Origin: Prevotella sp. UBA746
GTDB taxonomy: Bacteria; Bacteroidota; Bacteroidia; Bacteroidales; Bacteroidaceae
Length of the DNA: 5,142 bases
Direction: 5' to 3'
Assembly (NCBI GenBank): GCA_002298545.1
Contig: DBKQ01000118.1
Location: 1 to 5,142 of the forward strand
Made by a program: the position numbers and the translations under genes. This document shows positions 1 through 5,142 of this stretch, one piece after another. Below the pieces are notes generated by a model that saw nothing but the letters and a program-made list of their open reading frames with translations, was not told the DNA's origin and made no database searches. Position 1 is the stretch's first letter; each line of letters starts with the position of its first letter.

Positions 1-1
1 G

Positions 2-118
2 GCGAAACACCCGAAGCGTTTGGGGATAACAGTTGCGGTATTTGATAGAGATAACAAAAGTGCAGGGTTTGTATTTTTTTTGTCACTTTCGAAAAGTCTT
101 ATGGCTTTGCTACAATGA
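2..118 (+). CDS. Possible C-terminal tail of a plus-strand gene cut by the left edge
   Basis: One plus-strand frame is open from the left edge and closes with TGA at 116-118, giving 38 residues that include KRLGITVAVFDRDNKSAG followed by a hydrophobic run. A gene ending here would converge on ispF and share the bidirectional hairpin at 187-250. I do not recognise the sequence. An open frame of this length is expected by chance, and another plus frame closes at 43-45. Only sequence left of the window can decide. Confidence 0.2.
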   Translation, partial: AKHPKRLGITVAVFDRDNKSAGFVFFLSLSKSLMALLQ

Positions 119-186
119 AAACGATGGTTGAACCTCTTTTTCTACGATAGGCTTATGTCTATAAAAGAACAAGGAATAGAGAGTCT

Positions 187-250
187 AAAAAAAATCCTTC
201 ACCGTAAGAAGCAGATTGTCAGCAACTTATAAGTACGGTGAAGGATTTTT
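187..250 (-). terminator. Rho-independent terminator after ispF, possibly bidirectional
   Basis: Positions 190-206 and 234-250 form a perfect 17-bp inverted repeat (arm AAAAATCCTTCACCGTA and its complement) around a 27-base loop. On the minus strand the stem closes into eight consecutive Ts (194 down to 187), the classic intrinsic terminator layout, about 100 bases after the ispF stop. On the plus strand the right arm also ends in TTTTT, followed by GATTTTT, so it could also stop transcription coming from the left. The loop is longer than the usual 3-8 bases, which is the one atypical point. Confidence 0.85.
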
Positions 251-350
251 GATTTTTATGTAATTACTTTTAAAATACTGTTTGTACAGGAAATAAGCTA
301 TATGTGGACATACAGTATATACTTTTTTATTGCATTGTCGTAGACAAGAG

Positions 351-833
351 TTATTCTTTATATATCAGTACCGTGGCATAGGCACTTATACCCTCTTCCC
401 TGCCGGTAAAGCCGAGTTTTTCCGTTGTCGTTGCCTTTATTGATATATCGTCGATATCAACTCCCATAACACCGGCAAGACATTCTTTCATCGCCTCTAC
501 ATGAGGGTTTATCTTGGGGCGCTCAGCACATACCGTGGCATCTATATTGCCAACCGTATATCCTTTTGTTGCAATAAGATCTATTGTCTTCTTCAGCAGT
601 ATCTTGCTGTCGATATCGAGTGTATCTGCTGATGTATCGGGAAAATGATAGCCAATGTCTCTCATGTTTGCCGCACCAAGCAATGCGTCGCAAATGGCAT
701 GAATCAACACGTCGGCATCACTATGGCCAAGTAAACCGAGGGTGTGTTCTATGCGAATTCCTCCTAACCATAATTCACGTCCCTTAACAAGCTTGTGAAC
801 ATCAAAGCCAAAACCAATGCGGAAACCCACCAT
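351..833 (-). CDS. ispF: 2-C-methyl-D-erythritol 2,4-cyclodiphosphate synthase (IspF)
   Basis: This 160-residue cytosolic enzyme turns 4-diphosphocytidyl-methylerythritol 2-phosphate into methylerythritol 2,4-cyclodiphosphate plus CMP, the ring-forming step of the MEP isoprenoid pathway. The family works as a homotrimer with a divalent metal in each active site. All signature parts are visible: GFDVH near the N-terminus (metal ligands D11 and H13), GHSDADVLIHA at 36-46 (H37, D39 and third metal ligand H45), GYHFPDT at 61-67, and KATTTEKLGFTGREEGI at 133-149, which is the CDP-binding region. Length is normal for the family (about 155-160) and nothing is missing. The ATG at 833 fits because family members begin only a few residues before GFDVH. 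The gene starts 2 bases after the porV stop, so it is almost certainly cotranscribed and perhaps translationally coupled. The stop is TAA, and a strong hairpin terminator lies about 100 bases downstream. Confidence 0.97.
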   Translation of the reverse strand: MVGFRIGFGFDVHKLVKGRELWLGGIRIEHTLGLLGHSDADVLIHAICDALLGAANMRDIGYHFPDTSADTLDIDSKILLKKTIDLIATKGYTVGNIDATVCAERPKINPHVEAMKECLAGVMGVDIDDISIKATTTEKLGFTGREEGISAYATVLIYKE

Positions 834-835
834 AT

Positions 836-2026
836 TTACTTCCTCTTAAATAAATCCTTCAATCCATCCATATCAAATCCGAGAGTAAAGCGCAGGGTTT
901 GGTCGAGCGGATTACTCTTTGCCGTGGCGATGACATAACCGCAGTCGAGAGTGAAGGCACTCATGCGGAAACCGGCACCAACGGTGAAGTATTTACGGTT
1001 ACCCTTGTTTTCCGACTCGTTGTGATAACCGGCACGGAGCGAGAATTTGTCGTTGTATACATACTCAGCACCTACGCTCCAGTTTATCTCCTGCAACTCC
1101 TCCTTGAATCCGCCAGGAGCGTCGCCGAAGCTCTTGAAAATACCGGAGATACTGCTCGTATTGTAATATTCATCCTCTACACGCTGCTGATAATCCTCAG
1201 TACTCTCACCCTCATTCTGCTGAGGATAAGTAGGCACAAGGAGCTTGTTTGCATCAGCAGAGATGGTAAAGCGGTTGAACTCGTCGATTGGCACCATAAG
1301 GGCAGCACCAAGACGCATGTTGGTAGGGATAAACTCGCTGTAGTCGCTACCGCCGAAAGTTATCTTACTACCGATATTACTGATGTTCAAACCAATGCCG
1401 AGCTGACACTCGCGGGAACCGATATTGATATAGTTGTTGTAGTAGCAGGCGATGTCGGCAGCGAAAGCACTGGATGCAGTTCTTTCCTCATCCGAGCTGT
1501 ACTGCATATCCGACATAAGATAGCGCACACCGGCAGCAATGGAGAATTTCTCGCTCAACATCAGCGAGTATGCCACGTCGAACGACATCTCATACGGGTT
1601 GATGGTCTGGGCATTCGACAAATCACCTGAAGAACCGTCATAATTGGTATACACCTCTCCAAGGGAGAAATAACGAAGGGAAGCCGACACGGCACTGTAG
1701 TCGCCAATTCGATAGTAGCCGGCAAGATAGGCAATGTCCATATCGCTGACGAGGGAGCGGAGCCACGGGGTATAGTTAAGGGCAACACCAGCACGACTGA
1801 TACAGAACGGATATTTTGCCGGGTTCCAATACTGCGAGTTTACGTCAGGGTCGGTGGCAGCTCCCACATCACCCATACCGGCAGCACGGGCATCCGGAGC
1901 AATTGTCTGCGACACGAGGGCGGTATGTATTGGGTTGAACATAGAGCGTTTGTCTTGCGCCTTGGCGTTTATGCTCATTACGGCAAGTACTGCTGCTATT
2001 GCAAATATTCTAAAGTTTGTCTTCAT
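836..2026 (-). CDS. porV: Type IX secretion system outer-membrane protein PorV (LptO)
   Basis: PorV is an outer-membrane beta-barrel of the FadL-like PorV/PorQ family. In Porphyromonas and Flavobacterium it takes cargo with a C-terminal signal from the SprA/Sov translocon and delivers it to the sortase PorU in the attachment complex. The protein has 396 residues, typical for the family. Residues 1-23 form a signal peptide (basic N-terminus, hydrophobic AIAAVLAVM, cleavage after AKA), leaving Q24 first, as in the Bacteroidetes pattern of pyroglutamate-forming N-termini. The family block follows at about 43-71 (APDARAAGMGDVGAATD, then NSQYWNPAK). Alternating hydrophobic/aromatic strands run to the end, including GVRYL, RLGAALMVP, FSLRAGYH and the closing NPLDQTLRFTLGFD. 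Residues 270-287 are rich in Glu, Asp and Gln and are probably part of an external loop, followed by SSISGIFKSFGDAPGGFKEE. The ATG at 2026 directly precedes the signal peptide. It lies 121 bases after porU and 2 bases before ispF. Confidence 0.95.
   Translation of the reverse strand: MKTNFRIFAIAAVLAVMSINAKAQDKRSMFNPIHTALVSQTIAPDARAAGMGDVGAATDPDVNSQYWNPAKYPFCISRAGVALNYTPWLRSLVSDMDIAYLAGYYRIGDYSAVSASLRYFSLGEVYTNYDGSSGDLSNAQTINPYEMSFDVAYSLMLSEKFSIAAGVRYLMSDMQYSSDEERTASSAFAADIACYYNNYINIGSRECQLGIGLNISNIGSKITFGGSDYSEFIPTNMRLGAALMVPIDEFNRFTISADANKLLVPTYPQQNEGESTEDYQQRVEDEYYNTSSISGIFKSFGDAPGGFKEELQEINWSVGAEYVYNDKFSLRAGYHNESENKGNRKYFTVGAGFRMSAFTLDCGYVIATAKSNPLDQTLRFTLGFDMDGLKDLFKRK
841..846 (-). promoter_or_regulatory. 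Shine-Dalgarno-like site for ispF inside the end of porV
   Basis: Read on the minus strand, the last codons of porV contain AGAGGA, seven bases before the ispF ATG at 833. This is good spacing and a good match to the anti-SD sequence. It stands out because Bacteroidetes genes usually lack a strong SD and porV itself has only AT-rich sequence before its start. It supports the chosen ispF start and suggests that ribosomes finishing porV could re-initiate on ispF. Confidence 0.5.
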
Positions 2027-2074
2027 TATTCGTTATTATATTATTGTGATTGCTATATGATAACTGATAAAGTA

Positions 2075-2104
2075 TAAAATTATTGTGTACTGCCGGTGAT
2101 TTAA
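2075..2104 (-). promoter_or_regulatory. Possible weak promoter for porV-ispF
   Basis: In the 121-base porU-porV spacer the minus strand reads TTA, 19 bases, then TAATTTTA. This resembles the Bacteroidetes housekeeping promoter (TTG, 19-21 bases, TAnnTTTG) with one mismatch in each box. It would give a leader of roughly 40-45 bases before the porV ATG. In such AT-rich sequence a match of this quality can occur by chance, and porV may simply be read through from porU. Confidence 0.2.
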
Positions 2105-2147
2105 CACCTTATCGACTGTTTTTACCTTTCAGAAATCAATATTTATA

Positions 2148-5142
2148 TCAGTTTAATACTATCAGTTTCTTTGCTTTCGACACTTCACTGCTGCCGTCGC
2201 AACTCATGCGGACACGGTAGAGGTAAACGCCAGACTGGAGTCTGCCGCCTACATCGGTGCAGAGATCCCAGTTGTAGGTATAGGTGATGCCCGATGCTAC
2301 ACCGTTCTCCTTATGCGTCCAGAGCAGTCTGCCACTGGCATCAAAGACTTCTATACTTACATCAATGTCGCTGCCTCCACGGTCGTGGGCTACGATAAAT
2401 GTGGTGTTTGTCTTTGCCGGATTATTCGAACAGTTTATGTCGGTAAGCTTAGGAGTAAGTCCCTTTACGACATTAAACTTCAGAGTTGCCGTCGACGGGT
2501 TGTTCAGGATATCCCACGCCGTGAACTTCAATCTGTGTGTTCCCTCCTCAAGCTCCGGTATATTATAATATGTGGAACCTTTAGTGAAGGAACCGAAATC
2601 CAGCGAGAAGTTATCGTTCAGACTGTATGTCTTCATCGGGTCATCGTCTATCACGAGCTGAAGCTCATGACCAATTCCGCTACCCGACGTGTTCAAGCCG
2701 TTGTCGTCGGAGAGGTTGGCAACGAAATAAGGAGTGCTGTTGACATTTCCGCCATTCACGAAACTTGGCGAATTGAGATAGCAGTATATCGACGGACCGA
2801 TAGAATCGGTAGTCAAATCCTCTGTTCCGCCAACTATAAAGCTGTCGGAATATCCGTTAGCCGTCTTGTCTTTCTTGTCGTTGATGGCAAAAACAGTGAT
2901 AAGTCCGGAATCATTAGAATAATTGATGTCCTTCGTTACGGCAAACTGAATCTCAAACTTTCCAGCCCTGATACTGTCGTTGCCGTTAAATATAGTGTTG
3001 ATACGGTCCTGGTAAGTCATTGGCTCGCTCGTTCCGTCCTTACCCGTATCGTTCACCCTTCCAGTTATGTCCTCCTTCGAGTCCATAACATTAATGTTAA
3101 CGATGCCGGTAAAATCAGTATTAACCTCACCAGTCGTACCGTTTTTCACATGTCCCTTGACAACAGCCCTCGAACCGGCTTTCATCTGTGGAACCGTCTT
3201 AGCCTCGGCAATAGAGATGCCGTTGATACTGTCTACCACTATCGTGTCGCCAGGAACATTCAATACGAGAGCCGGATCGCCAAGCAGGTTATACTGAAGT
3301 TTGTTTTCAGTCTTGTCGCCACCCGTAGATACCGTAACGAGATTGTTCTTGGCAATGCGCTGCGCCTCGCCAATAGAAGTATACTTGCCGTTCTGTTTCG
3401 TAAACAGTGCCGTTAGATAGGCTCTGTTAATCGCCTCGTTATAGTTTGTATATACAGTTCTCGTAGTGCCATAGAATGCCACGGCTCCACCATCAGGATT
3501 AAGAACGGCATTTTCTCCGATATTAGTAACAGTGCCGTCGAAAGGCATTATATCACAAGATGCCGTAATCCAGAGAGAGAGTCCCTTGTTCTTGAAGTCA
3601 GAGAAATCGCCACTACGGAGCACTGCCTCGTGAGACATCTGGTCAGCACGTCCATGACCGCAGTAGTCTACCAACAACACACCGTCGTTCTGCTGCTTCT
3701 TTATAATCTCCGTAATCTCCGGATAAGTATTTCCCGTAGCCGTAACCGTAACGGGATACATATCCCAGAAGATGCGTTTTACCTGCAAGCCGGGAGCAAG
3801 TTCTTCAATAATCTTTGCTGCATTGTTTGAAGCCTTCATGTGGACATTGTTGTTTCCGTCGTCGCCAAGGAACATTACCTTGTTCTGCCATTCGCCGGGA
3901 TAGATATTGTCCATATAGTTGATGGTCTTGTCTACCATAATCTTTGCAGCATCGACAGTGGTAACAGGGAAGCGACCGACAGCCATGTCATACTTGTCTG
4001 TCTTCGAACCGTTTGATGATGCATTTGCCCCTTCGCCGTCGTCGAGGGCTACAAAATAGCCTTCATCAACAAAGCAATTGATGGCATGCATGGAATTCTC
4101 GCTCTCGAAGCAAAGGAGATAATCATCAGGACTGAACATGGATGTTGCAGAAGTGTTCATTCTGTTGTCCCATACACAATCACCGAAAAGAACGAGATAC
4201 TTCGGCATTTCTCCGTCTGTCTCGGCTCTATCGTAAAGCATCTTCAGATACAGACGATATGCGTCAGCCTCCGGCGTACCGCTCGAGAACTCATTGTATA
4301 GCTCATCAGCCGGAACGATGCGCACGCTCATTTTGTCGTGTTTCTCATGATAAGCCTTCAGGCGCTCTGCCTGTGGAGTTAGTTTCTGACTCGTAGGCAC
4401 AATGATTATCATGTCGCAAGCCTTGTCGGCATGGTGATTCTGGTTTGTTATATTGTATACATACTCCGGCTCGGGGAATGTCGTTGTAGAAAGTTTCGGC
4501 TCTGGGCGCGGTTCATTGAATGTCAGGGAAATAAAATCCAGTCTGATAACGGAACTGCCGGTATTGCGCACAGCAACGGTATTGCTGCCCTGAATATTGC
4601 TGACCATATAAGAGCCGGAAGACTGCAAGGCATGAGAATAGCTATCGTCTTTGGATTTCGACATATATAAATTTCCAACGACGGAATCATTAAAGAGGAT
4701 TTCGGCAGATGCATCAGTTGCCGACGTTATATTTATCATCATCCTTCCCGATGTACCGTTGTCGGATGCCGGTGCCGTCAGGGTGTAAGTGGAAGTGGCT
4801 CCAGCGTTTATCGGTGTACTCTCATAAAGATTGCGTCCGCCCTCATACCAGGCATAATTGTCTATCTCATGCAGAGAATGGTAATCGTCGTTCGAAGGAT
4901 AAAACGAGCCGATGAATGCCGCCGAATCTACGGCAGCAGGTTCATCATCGCCCTGCGTGAGGAAATAATATCCATAATCAGAATATGGGTTGCGCGTTCT
5001 TGTAGTGGCAAATTTAGATGACCATGTAACGGTTCCGATACCATAGAACAGGCGTTTGCCGTTGACGGTACATGTTGGCACTTCCTTTAAATCGTCGTAT
5101 CCCATTATCGATGACTCTTCGAGTTCTTCCTTATGCAAGCCA
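2148..5142 (-). CDS. porU: Type IX secretion system sortase PorU, 5' end beyond window
   Basis: PorU is a cell-surface cysteine protease of the gingipain (C25) family. It removes the C-terminal signal from T9SS cargo and joins the cargo to anionic LPS, working with PorV, PorQ and PorZ. About 997 residues are visible (numbered here from the TTG codon at 5138). Residues 1-235 are beta-rich N-terminal sequence. The C25 domain spans about 240-630, with MIIIVPTSQKLTPQAERL, EFSSGTPEADAYRLYLKMLYDRAE, PKYLVLFGD, AVGRFPV, the catalytic His in YCGHG (H495, codon 3654-3656), the catalytic Cys in TASCD (C528, codon 3555-3557), GGAVAFYGTTR and NLLGDPALVLNVP. An Ig-like region lies at about 775-890. Residues 900-996 are a T9SS-type C-terminal domain with VEFDASG-like, LQSGVYLYRV and KKLIVLN elements; in PorU this domain is retained. 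The frame stays open to the right edge (codons Gly-Leu before HKEE), so TTG at 5138 is internal, not a start. In P. gingivalis the catalytic Cys is residue 690 of 1158 as I recall, implying about 160 residues missing here. The stop is TGA at 2148-2150. Confidence 0.95.
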   Translation of the reverse strand, partial: GLHKEELEESSIMGYDDLKEVPTCTVNGKRLFYGIGTVTWSSKFATTRTRNPYSDYGYYFLTQGDDEPAAVDSAAFIGSFYPSNDDYHSLHEIDNYAWYEGGRNLYESTPINAGATSTYTLTAPASDNGTSGRMMINITSATDASAEILFNDSVVGNLYMSKSKDDSYSHALQSSGSYMVSNIQGSNTVAVRNTGSSVIRLDFISLTFNEPRPEPKLSTTTFPEPEYVYNITNQNHHADKACDMIIIVPTSQKLTPQAERLKAYHEKHDKMSVRIVPADELYNEFSSGTPEADAYRLYLKMLYDRAETDGEMPKYLVLFGDCVWDNRMNTSATSMFSPDDYLLCFESENSMHAINCFVDEGYFVALDDGEGANASSNGSKTDKYDMAVGRFPVTTVDAAKIMVDKTINYMDNIYPGEWQNKVMFLGDDGNNNVHMKASNNAAKIIEELAPGLQVKRIFWDMYPVTVTATGNTYPEITEIIKKQQNDGVLLVDYCGHGRADQMSHEAVLRSGDFSDFKNKGLSLWITASCDIMPFDGTVTNIGENAVLNPDGGAVAFYGTTRTVYTNYNEAINRAYLTALFTKQNGKYTSIGEAQRIAKNNLVTVSTGGDKTENKLQYNLLGDPALVLNVPGDTIVVDSINGISIAEAKTVPQMKAGSRAVVKGHVKNGTTGEVNTDFTGIVNINVMDSKEDITGRVNDTGKDGTSEPMTYQDRINTIFNGNDSIRAGKFEIQFAVTKDINYSNDSGLITVFAINDKKDKTANGYSDSFIVGGTEDLTTDSIGPSIYCYLNSPSFVNGGNVNSTPYFVANLSDDNGLNTSGSGIGHELQLVIDDDPMKTYSLNDNFSLDFGSFTKGSTYYNIPELEEGTHRLKFTAWDILNNPSTATLKFNVVKGLTPKLTDINCSNNPAKTNTTFIVAHDRGGSDIDVSIEVFDASGRLLWTHKENGVASGITYTYNWDLCTDVGGRLQSGVYLYRVRMSCDGSSEVSKAKKLIVLN

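Larger units (their letters stand above)
1..350. other. Intergenic region downstream of ispF
   Basis: No complete gene is supported in these 350 AT-rich bases. The stretch holds the unproven open frame at 2-118, featureless sequence at 119-186, and the strong terminator hairpin at 187-250. Weaker inverted repeats follow near the ispF stop: a 7-bp pair ATACTGT/ACAGTAT at 275-281 and 312-318, and a tight 5-bp hairpin TTGTC-GTA-GACAA at 335-347. Neither is followed by a T-run in the ispF direction, so they look like minor 3' UTR structure at most. I see no tRNA, riboswitch or recognisable small RNA. Confidence 0.6.

Noticed and set aside
1..141. Minus-strand frame open from 141 to the left edge, considered as the start of another gene
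   Set aside because: It has no ATG and no ribosome binding site, it begins right after a stop, and the translation resembles no known protein. It also lies beyond a strong terminator.
275..347. Inverted repeats just after ispF (7 bp at 275-281/312-318; 5 bp at 335-347), considered as terminators or a small RNA
   Set aside because: The stems are short and neither has a following T-run in the ispF direction. The much stronger hairpin at 187-250 explains termination.
899..1630. A 243-codon open frame on the plus strand, antisense to porV
   Set aside because: It is in the same codon-opposite register as porV and is explained by the same codon bias. The low-complexity, Val/Thr-rich translation is typical of a shadow frame.
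2095..2108. Small palindrome GGTG-ATTTAA-CACC between porU and porV, considered as a porU terminator or operator
   Set aside because: It has only four base pairs around a six-base loop, with no T-run after it on the minus strand. This is too weak to call.
2313..3416. A 367-codon open frame on the plus strand, antisense to porU
   Set aside because: It lies exactly codon-on-codon opposite porU, so it stays open simply because porU rarely uses TTA, CTA and TCA there. Its translation has no recognisable family or compositional sense, while the porU frame has clear motifs throughout.
1..5142. Search for mobile elements, CRISPR arrays, tRNA/rRNA genes, defence genes or an undescribed system
   Set aside because: No repeats in array form, transposase motifs or RNA gene signatures were seen. 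The sequence is accounted for by three conserved genes and short spacers.

Overview
The window looks like core chromosome of a Bacteroidales bacterium, most likely Prevotella or a close relative. The reasons are the recognisable type IX secretion (T9SS) proteins, moderate GC with AT-rich spacers, mostly weak ribosome binding sites, and a secreted protein whose predicted mature N-terminus is glutamine. All three clear genes lie on the minus strand and read right to left: porU (cut by the right edge), then porV, then ispF.

Right part (2148-5142): most of PorU, the gingipain-like C25 cysteine protease that acts as the T9SS sortase. It lacks roughly the first 160 residues, which lie beyond the window. 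The catalytic His/Cys pair and the C-terminal T9SS-type domain are both visible. Middle (836-2026): PorV, a FadL-like outer-membrane barrel that carries T9SS cargo from the translocon to PorU. A 121-base AT-rich spacer separates porU from porV and may hold a weak promoter. Left (351-833): IspF of the MEP isoprenoid pathway, starting only 2 bases after the porV stop and preceded by a good Shine-Dalgarno-like sequence inside the end of porV.

The leftmost 350 bases hold no convincing complete gene. They contain a strong hairpin (17 perfect base pairs) with T-rich flanks on both sides, which probably terminates the ispF transcript and may work in both directions. A short frame that is open at the left edge could be the tail of a convergent plus-strand gene, but I do not recognise it.

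PorU and PorV work together in the cell-surface attachment complex: PorV delivers cargo carrying the C-terminal signal, and PorU removes the signal and joins the cargo to anionic LPS. IspF has no known part in this. The shared order with Porphyromonas suggests an old operon arrangement. I see no mobile element, CRISPR array, RNA gene or undescribed system here; the findings are modest.
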